Made by a program: the position numbers and the translations under genes. From Ustulina deusta (Eukaryota > Ascomycota > Sordariomycetes > Xylariales > Xylariaceae), in contig JAJNNX010000018.1 of NCBI GenBank assembly GCA_023159155.1, forward strand, positions 248,001 through 312,000: 64,000 nt of DNA, written 5' to 3'. Each line of letters starts with the position of its first letter. The stretch's first letter is position 1. This document shows positions 33,795-46,885 of the stretch, piece after piece. The notes under the pieces were generated by a model, which worked only from the letters and a program-made list of their open reading frames with translations, was not told the DNA's origin and searched no databases.

Positions 33795-35410
33795 GTTATT
33801 TTCAGCCGCGTTACATTAACCCCCACCGGTTGTCTTCCCGTTCTTCCCCGCTGCGGGCTACATATGTGTATCTTGATTTTCACACTGGGTGCATTGCGTC
33901 GGTGTTCTCATGGTAATGGATCAACGAATGGGGTTTCTTTGCCCGATATTTCTAAGGCGTTCGGCGTTCTGCGGCCCCGTCCCGAGGGCTTCGTCTGACT
34001 TGCCACATATCAGTATTGGTTCAAAGGTCTGGACACACGGTACGGTATCGCGTGGCAAAGATGGTGGTACTCTCATACGAAGGACTACAGTTCTTTAACT
34101 GTGGCTGAGAGGTGGACGCACTTGATATGACCGGGCTTTGACTATTGCGATTAGAAGGAAACCTATTCTTGCCACAACTCAAGGGATCAGGTTTATGGCT
34201 AGGCCTAGCATACCGGGAATTCGGGGCCGCGTCTCCCCAAATGCCGAATTATTGCTATCCAGAAACCGGACACCAGGGCTGATAACAAGAATTCTAAAGT
34301 TGCGGTGGCGCATTCATCTGAATTCCGCAGGACTAGGACCGGCCTATATCATCATCCTTTCCGTACATAGAACTGTTGCTCATGGCGTTCACGCCCTACT
34401 TGAGATACTACATTATTGCATAGATAGTAAGATCAAGATAGATCCGAACAAAGCTTAATGATATAATGCGATGACAACGTACTTCCCTCTCTGCTAGTTT
34501 AACAAGGTCAGTATGGATGAAATAAAGAAAGAGGCTGGTTTCTCCGGTCTGCCCATCAGACTATCAATCTAGTAAAAGACATCAACCATGATAATTACTT
34601 AGTTAAGTATTTAATGCATGCGTACGTACATACGACATGCCCACCTCCTACGGGCTGACGGGAGGCTACAACTGAATAGCATCCGTGAGCATTCTCGATT
34701 CTTAGCAGGTCGCGAACAAACATTGAAACTCTTTCATGGCTAGTTTGTGGGGCAGCAATATAGTACCATGCATAAGAAAAGAAAGCGGAGCATTTCGCAA
34801 CGTGTGTGCATATAACCAATTTTGCAATCCTCTGAAGCGAGTCGAAGCAGCGCCTGTCTCTTGATAATCGGTTATGTGCGTGGTAGTGAATAAAAATAAC
34901 ATTGACAGTACGGCCAATATCTTCGGCCATCGAATGTCTAGTTTGCGATTCGCAGGCCATGTGCTTAGGGAACAGGCGGTGATATGTATCTTTACCAACG
35001 TCATGAGACAATGAATAACTAATATTACAATATCAAGACATCGGTTCTTGAGCGGGTTTGAAAGGGATTTATGTAAATGAATTTAACAGGGTCTTATTAA
35101 AGCTTGTTGTCTAGCTAAAAGCATGAATTGATCGTGATTCAATATCGTAAAGTTTCATGACAAACTCCTTTTTTGATCCGGAAGGTTTCCCCAACAACGC
35201 CATGTGTGAATTCGTCCATTAGTGCTTCCTATTTGTTTTGGAACATGTAGAGTGGCGCCAACGATGTTAGTGGTAGGTATATGTACAAGACGTCGTCCGT
35301 CATCAGTGCTTGGTACAACTCTCGGAGATGTCATCAGAGTTGTCCCCACGGTTCGTGTTGAAATCAAAGTATGTGAACCGTTTAACGCCTCAAACCCTGT
35401 CCAAGAGCAA
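33795..35410. other. Convergent intergenic gap
   Basis: About 1.6 kb between the SNF2 gene and the desaturase, with both 3' UTRs. Open frames of up to 138 codons have no recognisable features. Nothing else was seen. Confidence 0.55.
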
Positions 35411-37225
35411 TTAAGCTGCGTCAGCACTAGCGGTTGGCTGTATAACCTTGGTGACTTGATCACCAGCACGAACAATGCGCTTGCCAGCAGAGTCAAACAG
35501 CATAGAAACGTCCTTGTTCTCGGCCTGGGCACGTTTCCAGATCTCTACCTCACATCCACCCCGAAGGACACCAACACGCATAGTAGACAGGAGGTTGTGG
35601 GCAGCGTTCGAGTGAAGGTAGACGCCACCATTGAAGATGGCTGTGGCGTCCTTGCCGATCGCAGACGAGATGAGCGCCTTACCACCGGGATGGTCCTTGA
35701 TGAAATCGGTAACGTCGTGGATAACACCGGCAATGGAAACAAGTGCCTTGCCGTTCTTCGACTCGGCCACAAAATCATCCCAGCTGATGACTGGAAGCTG
35801 CTCAAGTGGGGTACCCCAATCCAAAGTGGCTCGCTTTTGGTCAAGCTTCTTCTGTAGTTGCTGAATACGACCCTTCTCAATCTCATTATGGCGGAATTGT
35901 TTCAGGTCATAGGCCAAGCCAAGTTTCTTGCATGTCCAGATGAACCATTTTGTTGGGTCATACTGCCAAGGCTCGATCGCATTCCGATAGTCGGAGGGGA
36001 ATTCGTGGTGAAACTATAGGTGAATTAGCTTCTGTTGTCTCCAAAAAACATGCGATTATCAGTAATTGATAAGGTCCTAGTCTTACGTTGTGGTATCCCT
36101 CGCCAAGTGTGACCAAAGCTGTGAGCACATGATCTCGGGGGGAGTTACGGTCGTCAAAGGGCTGGTCGCCAAGCCAGTGTGCAAGTGAGTTGACACAGAA
36201 CGTCGCTTGTTGGACAACTGCAAATGTGAATCAGTAACCAACCTACTTAAATGAGGTCTGAGAGTTCTAGGTATCGCTTACAAAAGATTCTAAGAATTCC
36301 GGCGTATATGAATCCACCCATCCAATCGCCCCAACCAAGGCCGCAGACAACAGTTGGGAAAATTAAGGACATGGTCAACACAGATTTGAGATCTGGAAGG
36401 CAGTCAGTATTTGCGAGCAGAGGAGCCAGTAGTTTCGGCCGGGCCTACAATTCTTGTGTTGCCAAACGACAACTGGGTCATCGTTCAGGTCCGAAATGTC
36501 CGTCCGTCCGATGCGCTTCGGGTTTTGCTTCATGACCATCCAGCCAATGTGCGAATAGAGCAAGCCCTTGCGGACGCTGTATGGATCCTTCTCGGTGCTA
36601 CACATAATAGATTAGTTAACTTGAACTGCAGTGTTCACGAGGGCAATCCACAGGCCAGACCCTGTGTAGGGAGTTGAAAACTGAAAGCTCGCCAGTCCGG
36701 CCCACGACTCTACGAGTTCGCTGGATCGTGCAGGCCGCCACGACGGCCGAAGGGGGAATATGGCCAGTTAACAAGAGGGGAAACTTACTCGGTGTATCTG
36801 TGATGAGCCCGATGACCGTTAGACCACCATCTGGCCGAACCCTCTACACTAGCAGCTCCCATGGCCGCCAAGTATATCTTCAGAGGCAATGTTGCCTTAT
36901 ACGAGGTATGAGCCCAAAGGCGATGGTACCCAGCAGTAATGCCAAGGCCTGAGTTGAAATAAAAGAAAACAGCGAACACGGCCGTCTTCATGCTGAGTGG
37001 GGTGAAGTAGGCGCCAACACAGCCCATCAAAGGGACTATTAGGATGAAGAAGGTATTCAACCAATTGACATGCTTGTACCAGTTGCCCCATGTTATGGGG
37101 TATTCGGTGATGTGAGGCTTCTTCAGATCATATTTGCTCGATCTCAGCGGCTTGTAGTCTTTGGTGCCGTCGGGGAATGCATCGGCAGCAGCAACGCCAG
37201 TCTGAGGTGTGCTGGGAGACGCCAT
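35411..37225 (-). CDS. OLE1: Acyl-CoA delta-9 desaturase with C-terminal cytochrome b5
   Basis: Puts the first double bond into stearoyl- and palmitoyl-CoA at the ER membrane. Exons in coding order: 37225-36789, 36597-36449, 36392-36282, 36217-36087 and 36013-35411, giving 476 aa. Phases match at all four introns (191, 56, 64 and 73 nt). The three di-iron histidine boxes are present: HRLWAH (101-106), HRAHHRYTD (138 on) and [12 protein letters not shown] (275 on, across the last intron). Membrane segments include [19 protein letters not shown], a second near 82-100, and two in exon 3. The C-terminal cytochrome b5 domain has VISWDDFV, heme-ligand HPGG (384-387) and a second His in YLHSNAAHN (about 410). 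The frame opens upstream of 37225 without an ATG. A 6.3 kb gene-poor region lies upstream. Confidence 0.96.
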
Positions 37226-40200
37226 GGCGGGCGGTTGTGCAGCCGTCACCAATTACGGGAGCAGACCCTCGGGTGGTGTTCTATCGGCGTCCTTGTTAGT
37301 TCGTCGAGGACGAGAAGGGAGCTGGCAGGAGAGAAGATGAAGAGTGTGCGAAGGGGTGGCGGGCCGGGGATGATATTTATTTGATGAGATGTGGAAATGG
37401 TGGGATGATGCTATGTATCTGCAGTGTGCTGGAGAGAGTGCAGATCCAGGAACCAGGAATTTGGCTGGTGGGCCGTAGAACGTTGGCGGATTGTGACACT
37501 AGGTAGGAGAGGAAGTAGAGCAGATAGGTAGGACCCTAGACAGGAGAAGAGACAGACCAGTGATACTATACGGAACTAGGCTTGGACGGTCGTCCGGATG
37601 GTCTTGGTGGTGGCGGGGAGAGACGTGACAGGGATAAATAGGTAGGGGGAGTCAAGGAGAGATACATACGGCTCCTATCTGGGTTCTACCCTAGATATGT
37701 ACGCATAAATGTAATATGTCGTGGAAAGCGCGGTGCGGAAGTGTTTATGGTACAGTTCCAAGTGGTTCGAATCTACACAGCTCAACCTGTGTACGTATGT
37801 GACAATGTATGTGTGTTCTCAAGAATGGAGGTCAGTAAAGCACAGGTGGGGAGGTATATATGCAACAGGCATCCGGATTGACGATTGGTCTCTCAGATGA
37901 AACCGAGGCTTGTCAAGCTGTTTTTCTGTTGTCGACTATCCGGTTCAAGCAATAATCAATGGCAACTCGTCCTGTTGAACCTGTTGAACAGGCAGTACCT
38001 TGGAGGAAGGAACTTAGAAATGGGGAACTTGACACAGTCTTAGACACTGTTTCACGTGTGCCAGGACGCGCATGGCGGCACTCCAGTACCACTGTAATCT
38101 GTGCAGGTGCACACTGTTTGGACTGTCTGTCCTTGCCACGGTACTTCCTGTCAGGATTAGGACTCCGTATTCCCTAGTATGAAATTTGTTGAATTGTTGG
38201 GGAAAGGGCCCAAGGTGGCAGTAGCACAAGCAGGGGTAACAGCCAATCAGAGCTTTAGACAACGCCGAGGCCTTTCCTCTTCTGGACGCTGCAATAGCGT
38301 TCAACCGAAAACCATCGTCCGACAGCTACTTCGGGGACTCTTCTCAAACGCAAAAACCAAGGCTCAGTGGACTCACTCAGGATTTTATGGTTTGGATGAC
38401 TGGCCTGTTGGCTCTCCGGTTGAATCGGTCCACGATCATGCTACTCGCCATTCAATTCAAGAATGTTGCCTGTGTCCTCGCACGAATCCTCCCAGCATTT
38501 TATACTATAAGTACCTAGGTGCTGTATTTAGGTTCATATCACCAATTCTAGGTGCTCTAACCCCCCCAGTCCGTCGATAGTGAAGGCGGTTCTCACTTTC
38601 GGGAACCCGCTTAATGTCTGCCCAACGTCTTTCAATGCTGAATCCTACCTACCTTAGGTAGTCGTCACTCGTCCGTCATACGAACCTTTAGTACGAAAAG
38701 AAAGAAAGCAGCCCCAGAATTGACTATCAGCAATTGTGCCGTAAAATCGAGCCATCCGATCCTTCGCCGAACGATCATAATGATAATGATGATTTTGTCG
38801 GCTCGATTGTCAATTCAACAGAAGGCATCTTTCTTGGTGCTGGGTGCTGGGTACTTGGTGATTGGTGCTTGGTACGTACCCTCTCTTCGTCCCAACAAAA
38901 GGGTGAGCCGGTGGGACCTGAAATCGACAGGGAATTTGACCAATTGGAGGGAGGAATGGCTGATCAGCCCTGAGCCCTATTACGTTGTAGGTAGGTACTT
39001 ACTGTAGAATTCGCCTCTCAAGTCTGCAGTCTTCTAGAAGCCTGAAAGATTCTTCTGCAATTCCACCAATGACATCTAGCCTCGTCGGATTCTACTCTAC
39101 CTAGGTACTCAACGTGCATATGATGAAAACGCTTTTGATTGGTAAGGATGACTTGATTTATTGTGTCCATTGGGGGTTTATTAAGTGTTGTCATTCTTAT
39201 ATTATTTGCCATTCAAGTTATGAATAGGGACCGATGCTAAAGTATATATGTATATATACCTATAATTGGCATCTTTGAAAGCCTGAAAAGTTGAGTTTAT
39301 AATATCAGGTCTTTAGAATGAGGGTACCTTGATGCATTGGTATACTACCTAGGTAGTACTAGTAACACATAGCTATTAGGTAGCTTGTTAACTCACAGAA
39401 ACACGCACCACCCAGCACGCAGCTAACTATACCATTTTCCACGTGTTATCTATTCCGACACCATGGTATTCACGAAAAGAATATCAGTTGTTTTTGTTAT
39501 TTGACATGCAATCCTCACCAAGTCTGGTTAGCGCCAGAGCGTTTAGCAAGCTTTGATATCTGACAAAGTGATCATGTTATTGTTAGAACCAATGCGAAGC
39601 CCACAAAGGGAAAATTACTATGTGCCTCCTTAACCCCTTTGTTGTTAGGGTTCACTCGCAAGGAGTCGATTGTAATAATACTGAAGATCACAAAGCGGTG
39701 CTTTAGAAGCGCTATTCTTAGGGTGTAAAAATACTTTCATTTTTCTTAATTGCTGGTTTAACAGAATCATAATTAAGACGAAGGGATTCTGGAACTGCAA
39801 CACGACGTGCTGAGTACAATAAGTGACTTTTCCTGCTCCTATAAGTATACAATATTATCTAAAACAGGTAGCGATTTTCTGTGGCAGGTTAATTGGTACG
39901 GATAGTAACCTGGTCTTGAGCGAGAGACGCTGATGTTGCCGCTGACGATGATATAGACAGAAAATCCGAGCCTGCATAGGGAAGAATCAGAACATCAATC
40001 TTGCAAGTTCATCAGACAAATCCCCAATGGGCTTGGTACTTGAAAGGCAGCTAAGATTGGTAGCCTAGAGTTTAGACTAACTGTACCGCAAGCGACTTGC
40101 TGAAACTGTGTGGAATCCTTGTTAAGTATTCATAAAATTGTTGACGCCATTGATGACTCGGCTCTTAAAAGCCGAGTTTCCAATTTTACGGCCTTTGTCT

Positions 40201-40700
40201 TTTCCCCTTTCATTTTCAATGTATTCTACACTTCTGATACCAAACAACGATGAGCACTAATTTTGGACTCCTGTCAATAGACTCCGCGTTCGCTTCGAAT
40301 TGAATTGTAGAAGCAAACTCAGCGGTGTATATCAAGTGAATACTTCAAGTAAACCAGGAATTACAAGATAGTTCGTGGCCCTATCGGGTAAACGTCTTGC
40401 TACTCGAATAGCTACGCTAGCAACACATAACAATACTACTCGTCGCGACATGCTTGGCCAGCCTTACAACCCGGTGTCAACCCATAAGAACCTCAGGTAC
40501 CGTCCCAGACAAGCAGAACTGACTCATATCCGTTTATCTCTATTGCTTTATGCGATGAGAACATGCACTTTGCTGCATCGTTTGCAATGAACACCGTTTA
40601 TATTACACAACTCGCGCCCGACTCATTCTCATGTTAGCGTGACATCGCGCAAGGGAACTACGTACATAGTATGCCAGCCAGACATTAACAACCCGTGGGA
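37226..40700. other. Gene-poor region upstream of OLE1
   Basis: The first about 1 kb should hold the desaturase promoter and 5' UTR. GTAGGTA words occur at 37,500-37,640, 38,510-38,660 and 39,100-39,360. From about 39,200 to 40,370 the DNA is AT-rich, with no open frame of 60 codons. No gene was recognised. Confidence 0.5.
40156..40177. repeat. Short perfect hairpin
   Basis: ACTCGGCT and AGCCGAGT form an 8-bp stem around a 6-nt loop. No T-run follows within 10 nt and no gene abuts it. It could be chance or a relic of a larger inverted repeat. Confidence 0.6.
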
Positions 40701-40708
40701 GTCCGCCA

Positions 40709-41110
40709 TTGACTGCACTCCGCACTCCGCACATAGCCAATACCAGTACTACAGTATTAATCACTGGGATGCCAGGCGGCATTACATCGTGGCTCACGGG
40801 GACATTTGCCATTACAGACAGCACAAGTGCCTATTCGGTTCAAGTTGGCATCAGTCAAGCAATTTTATTCCCAGCATTGCTGCTCCGGTGGTCTCCTAGA
40901 ATCTTTTCAATCACACTGTGTTTTGGTGGTAATCCAACTCTGATGTTTATTGTGTCCCGGAGGCCGATCTTTAACTATGGCATCCGCTTCTCACCTGCCA
41001 ACCCAGTCCGCAACGAATACGACGGAACCTATTGCAAGCGGAGGCGAAGCCATGGCAGGTGTCCTAGGTATCCTAGGTATTGCAGCGGATGTGTCATTAT
41101 AATGCTCGTT
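40709..41110 (+). pseudogene. Possible frameshifted remnant of a secreted/GPI-type protein gene
   Basis: Protein-like segments appear successively in different plus-strand frames. The first, about 40,720-40,855, has STTVLITGMPGGITSWLTG then TFAITDSTSAYSVQVG. The second, about 40,860-40,910, has FYSQHCCSGGLLESF. The third, about 40,912-40,980, has TLCFGGNPTLMFI. The last, about 40,980-41,097, has ATNTTEPIASGGEAMAGVLG and a short hydrophobic tail before a stop, like a GPI-attachment signal. I found no introns joining these pieces cleanly, which suggests a decayed gene. Chance open frames are a real alternative. Confidence 0.3.
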
Positions 41111-43501
41111 TTCGTATCTGCTGTATTTTAACTTATGCATCGCTAGTATCTTAATTCCATATAGCAACAGAAACGAGAATGTAAATAATCTGATTGCTCA
41201 ATATCGGTCCGGGCCTTCCTCTCGTTGCTCCTGAGTCACAAGGGTATGATCTCGCCATCAAACTTGACCTGAGGGTAACACTGACAGAGAACGTGGATGC
41301 CACCTCGTCGATAATACTAAATCGGACGTTGAGATGACCAACACGAGAAACAGAGGAATAAGAAAAATAAATTAAAATAGTTTCTTTATAAAAAAAAACA
41401 TCAACGTACAACACCAGGGATTCGCTGGTCGTCACCGACCCAACTACTAATCTGGCGCTCATACCGGCTTATCTATGGGAGAGCGGACGGGATCCCGAGT
41501 TTTCCGATGGCTATGGTCGTACGTGACAGCTCGTGGGCTTGTAACCCCCTTTTAACTATGAGAGACCTAGGTTGGTAAAAGAGAAGCTACTGAGGCCTCT
41601 GATGTGGCTCTATACAGACCGCAAGAGAGGCAACTTAGCTGCACGTAGGGGAAGCTAAAGCTAAGACGAGAAGAAATCCTCATTAACTAAGACGACTAGG
41701 GGTTCAACCATTCATTTAGCGCCGAGTAGACCGCGGCAAGCCGACCTATTTACAACTCCTGTCAAGGCAGACAGGTCTTCTGCTAGTGTTGTATTTCAGT
41801 CGCCGACAACGCCAGTTCCATATTTGCAACAGAGTTCTAAGAAGAGAGAAGTCGAACCACCTCTCCTGTAAACCCAAGGAAGTATCAAACCGAGACTAGA
41901 TGAGTGCCTGACAGTGTTATACCACGCGCAGTATATGAAGCTCTCTATCTCAAGCCAGTTTTTCATTAGGAAAAGCTACTGGGGTTTATACACGGACAAA
42001 GCTACGAAAATGCAAATGACGAGGGTTGCCAAAGGACTTGAGCGTTTTCTCAAGAAATTATAGAGACGACTTATTTACAAGGAGTCTCGCGAACTTCTCA
42101 GTGCCTTCCTTGAAGATCAAGGCGCATGCCAACGTCCAATACTCGTAGGACTATAGAAGAACGAAACCTACAAACAGTAGAAACATACCACTAGGGCAAA
42201 ATGTCAAGTACCTGACACCTGCCTACTAGTGGTATACTGGTATAAGTGTCTTGTCAGTTCCAACTCAAACCCGATCCTATCAACGACGGGGGCTTAAACT
42301 ATTCCAAGGCCAGAGAGAAGAAAGTACTCGAACACGGTTGACCCTTTACTCAATAGACAAAGATCTCTAATTCAAGCGTGATGAACAAATGTCTCATGAG
42401 AATCCAGATCACAACATGATTCTAGGCAAGTATCAAGGACAGTTACTAGAAGACGATCTTACGCCCAAAATTAGTGTAGTCGCAAAGGTCAGAGGCTACT
42501 ATTTGGCAGTGGCAACTTGATTTGTAGACGTCATGTCGATATGTTTTAACTCGCGATTTCCCCGCTCTCTTCGCGACGAGACCCAAGGCTGTTGACTAGA
42601 TGGAAAGCTTGAGCTATGTACTTACTCTTGGGAATGGCCCCAAAAAGAAGCATCGACGCTGAATGTGAAGCGCGACCAAAGTTTTGGCTAACCTAGGCGT
42701 TAATCATGAACTTGTCTTGACGTCTTCCACTGCGAGGTCATCGGCCCTTCAGAGTTTATATTCACATTGGCTTTGTATGTGAAGGTTGGACCAAAGCCTT
42801 ATTAAAATCGTTGGCTGTTGTCGCTAGGAGAACCTGAGCATGATCAAAAATATATTGCGCTGAAAGGAGAATGGGTTGTTTGGCACGAGATGGGGAAAAC
42901 GAGAAAGAAGACGCCCTCGTCCCTCCAGCCGTTACCGTTCGCAAATAGTGTAAGTAGGTAGGTACTTAGTCTAAGTGGTCGTTCCAAGTACCTATTGAGC
43001 AAGGGTAGGATCACTGCTGCATAGGTACCGGCAGTCTATGCATGCTGCCTAGAAGGGCTTAGGTGGTCTTATGGAGTATTATTATTATCTAATCATCGGA
43101 GTTTAACCGACGCTACTAGGACCGAGAGTGGATACCTTCTTTCCAAGGCATTCTGTGATGATGTGATCAAGTACAGAGATACAAAATTATTATTATTGAT
43201 AATCCCAGCCAAAGCTCCGGTTCGATATTGAGGCCAACCATTTGCAAGGGCATTCGACCGAGGGCGTGGGAGCAGTCTCGTGCCACTCTTTGCGCTTCAA
43301 CAAGTCAACCAGCTTGTATTAATTTATATGTAGCATACACCGGCAGTCTTCTTCTTATTCTTCTACCGTGGCTATAACCCTCCTGGCGACCACGTGCTCC
43401 TTCCAGTTAAGACCTTTCCTTCGCGCTCCGCAGCATCCTCTGCGACCGTCGCCCCTTCGCCGAAAATCCCCCCTGCGAACGCTCCTACGACCGCTTCTAC
43501 G
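41111..43501. other. AT-rich, stop-rich region upstream of Lon
   Basis: From about 41,460 to 42,760 no frame on either strand is open for 60 codons from a start codon. One plus-strand frame (41,665-42,290) still reads protein-like text broken mostly by TAA and TAG. The last about 500 nt before 43,502 should hold the PIM1 promoter. GTAGGTA words lie at 42,950-43,030. Confidence 0.45.
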
Positions 43502-46500
43502 ATGCTGTGCCGCCAACATCTATCACGGCATGTCGCCGTACGGACATCCCCTCGTTTCGCACTCGCTCCGCGCCTCGCCCGCTCGGCGAGGCTATACTCT
43601 ATAAATGCTCGAGATAGGCCGAGTGAACCCCAGGTCGCCTCCCTGCGGCCTTCGATAGCTACCCGCACTGGGCTTGTATCCAGGTCTCCCTTTTCCACCT
43701 CGACGACGAGACGCAATGAAAAGAAAGACGACCCCTCAGATGACTCGGTCCAGCCAAAGGCTGACGCAGATGCCAACACAAATGCGGAGGAAAGGTCGGA
43801 ACAGCCGCAGAAGGAGGTGAGCGAGACGAAAAGCTCTACTGCGGAACCACCTTCGCCGAGCAACAACCAAGGCGAGAGCGACTCGCAGGACGGCAAGGCG
43901 GGAAGTGCCGCTGGAGGCTCATCTTCAGGGTCTGGCAACGACGCGCCGAGTGATGGCGGTCGGAAACCCAGCCAGCGGGCAGCTAACAGAGCCCTGCAAA
44001 AACCCCAGATTCCCGAGGTATATCCCCAAGTCATGGCGATCCCTATCGCAAAGCGACCTCTATTCCCTGGCTTCTACAAAGCGATTACTATCAAGGACCC
44101 CAACGTCTCCGCTGCCATACTCGAAATGATGAAGAGAGGCCAACCTTACGTCGGCGCATTCTTGTTCAAAGACGAGAACGCTGACGAGGATGTGATACGA
44201 GACCCGGCTGATGTTTATGACACTGGAGTTTTTGCTCAGATTACAAGTGCTTTCCCTGTACACGGGGAGCAGAATAGCCTGACAGCCATTCTGTATCCGC
44301 ACCGCAGGATTAAGCTGTCCACTTTAATCCCCCCGACTGTCCCAGAGGAGAAAAAAGCCGAACCCGAGCCCGAGGATGTTCCGGATCCGATACCTCCCAA
44401 GCCAGAAGAAGAAGCTTCCCAAGAGAAGAAGGGCGATGTGGTTGCGAGCTTTGAGGAAGGCGCTGTGGCGAATAAGTCCGACGCAGCCCCCGACAAGTAT
44501 GAGCCAACATCGTTCTTGCGCAAATACCCTGTTAGCCTGGTGAATGTGGAAAACCTCGCAGAAGAGCCGTTTGACCCCAAGAGCCCGGTGATACGAGCCG
44601 TAACCAACGAGATTGTCAACGTATTTAAAGAGGTGGCCACAATGAACAGCCTCTTCCGAGACCAAATATCGACCTTCTCCATGAGCCAGTCCACAGGGAA
44701 TGTTACTTCTGAGCCCGCTAAGCTCGCTGACTTCGCCGCAGCGGTGTCAGCTGGAGAGCCTGCCGAGCTGCAGGAGGTCCTTTCCAGCCTGAATGTGGAG
44801 GATCGGATGCAGAAGGCTCTGGTGGTGTTGAAGAAAGAACTCATGAACGCGCAGTTACAATCGAAAATCACGAAAGATGTTGAACAGAAGATCACCAAGC
44901 GTCAACGAGAGTACTGGTTGATGGAGCAGATGAAGGGGATCCGCCGAGAATTGGGCATTGAGTCTGATGGAAAGGATAAGCTGGTCGAAACCTTCAAGGG
45001 GAAGGCCGACAAACTCGCCATGCCTGAGGCAGTTCGCAAGGTATTCGATGACGAGATTAACAAACTTGCCCATTTGGAACCTGCAGCCTCCGAATTCAAC
45101 GTCACACGGAATTATCTAGATTGGTTGACACAGATACCATGGGGTCAAAGAAGTGCCGAGAACTTCGGCATCCAGCATGCCATGGATGTTTTAGACGAAG
45201 ATCACTACGGGTTAAAAGACGTGAAGGACCGGATTTTGGAGTTTATTGCAGTAGGAAAACTGCGAGGTACCGTGGAAGGCAAGATTTTGTGCTTTGTTGG
45301 ACCTCCTGGTGTTGGCAAAACAAGTATTGGCAAGTCAATTGCCAGAGCCTTGAACCGACAGTACTACAGATTTAGCGTTGGAGGTCTTACGGATGTGGCA
45401 GAAATCAAAGGTCATCGCCGCACCTATGTTGGTGCTCTACCTGGACGAGTCATTCAGGCCCTTAAGAAATGTCAAACAGAGAACCCTCTCATTCTAATCG
45501 ACGAGGTCGACAAGATTGGACGTGGGTATCAAGGAGACCCGTCCTCGGCTCTTTTAGAATTGTTGGATCCAGAACAAAACAACTCTTTTCTGGATCACTA
45601 TATGGATGTTCCCGTTGACCTTTCCAAGGTCCTATTTGTTTGCACAGCCAATATGACGGATACGATACCACGGCCCTTGCTTGACCGGATGGAGGTCATT
45701 CGACTATCCGGCTATGTTTCCGATGAGAAGAAAGCGATTGCGGATCGATACCTGTCGCCAGCAGCCAAAGAACTCGCAGGGCTTAAGGACGTAAATGTAT
45801 CCCTTTCGGATCAGGCTATTGAGGAGCTTATAAAGTCATACTGTCGAGAATCAGGCGTCAGGAACCTAAAGAAACAGATCGAGAAGGTCTACCGCAAATC
45901 AGCTTTGAAAATTGTGCAGGAACTTGGCGAAGAAGTATTACCAGAGTCTGAAGCATTAACAAAAGAAGGCAAAGCAGCCATGGAAGAATCGGCGAAAGTG
46001 AATGGAACCAAAGAGCCCACCTCGCCAGAAGCAACAGAAAAGGAGACCACGGAGAAGCCACGGGTGGCTCTCAAAGTGCCCGACTCAGTCAGCATTGTGA
46101 TTGATAAGGAGAATTTGAAGGATTATGTTGGTCCACCAATCTTTACCTCCGATCGACTTTACAATGTTACGCCGCCCGGTGTTACCATGGGTCTTGCTTG
46201 GACCCAATTGGGTGGCTCTGCTATGTACATTGAGTCCATTCTCCAGTCAGCTTTGCGCCCCAGCAGCCGCCCCGGCCTAGAGATCACCGGCAACCTCAAG
46301 ACGGTCATGAAGGAATCGTCCACGATCGCCTACTCTTTCGCCAAGGCCTATATGGCTAATGAGTTCCCTGACAACCACTTCTTCGACAAGGCCAAGATCC
46401 ACGTGCATGTGCCAGAAGGGGCTGTACAGAAAGATGGCCCGTCGGCTGGCGTTACTATGACCACCTCTCTGCTATCCCTGGCCCTCAATAGCTCTGTGGA

Positions 46501-46885
46501 CCCCACCATTGCCATGACCGGGGAGTTGACACTAACAGGCAAGGTTCTCAGGATAGGTGGCTTGAGAGAGAAAACCGTGGCTGCGCGCCGCGCTGGGTGC
46601 AAGATGATTATTTTCCCGGAAGACAATATGTCTGACTGGCTAGAGCTTCCTGAGGTACGTTTCGCTCGCATGGCCAGACGGGTCTAGAACACTTTGTTTA
46701 GATGACACTAACATTTCTTGTAGAATATCAAAAAGGGTATTGAGGGTCGCCCTGCGAGCTGGTATAAAGAGATTTTCGAACTAGTCTTCCCGAGCCTCGA
46801 TAAGCAAAAGGCGAACACCTGCAGGATCTGCGAATGGAAAAAGGAGCACGAGTCCTCTAGTAGCGAAAGCAAAAAGGACGACTAA
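43502..46885 (+). CDS. PIM1: Lon protease, mitochondrial (Pim1)
   Basis: ATP-dependent serine protease of the mitochondrial matrix; degrades misfolded proteins and helps maintain mtDNA. Exons are 43502-46654 and 46724-46885 (69-nt intron), giving 1104 aa. I start at the ATG at 43502 (MLCRQHLSRHVAVR); the upstream frame has no ATG. The N-terminus is an Arg/Ser-rich presequence followed by an acidic Ser/Pro/Glu linker. The Lon N-domain starts at VMAIPIAKRPLFPGFYKAI. The AAA module has Walker A GPPGVGKT (about 599-606), FSVGGLTDVAEIKGHRRTYV and Walker B LILIDEVDKIG (about 663). The catalytic dyad is Ser981 in KDGPSAG and Lys1024 in GLREKT, 43 residues apart as expected. An acidic insert (TKEPTSPEATEKETTEKPR) sits between the AAA and protease domains. 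All key residues are intact. Confidence 0.97.

Noticed and set aside
35222..35857. 211-codon plus-strand frame over the desaturase C-terminus
   Set aside because: Antisense shadow of the OLE1 cytochrome b5 exon, whose conserved residues are all on the minus strand.
37765..37780. GGTTCGAATCT, similar to a tRNA B box
   Set aside because: No A box at the right distance, no cloverleaf stems and no T-run follow.
43372..44898. Minus-strand frames of about 220 codons antisense to Lon
   Set aside because: They are shadows of the strongly coding Lon frame, with no motif or start context of their own.
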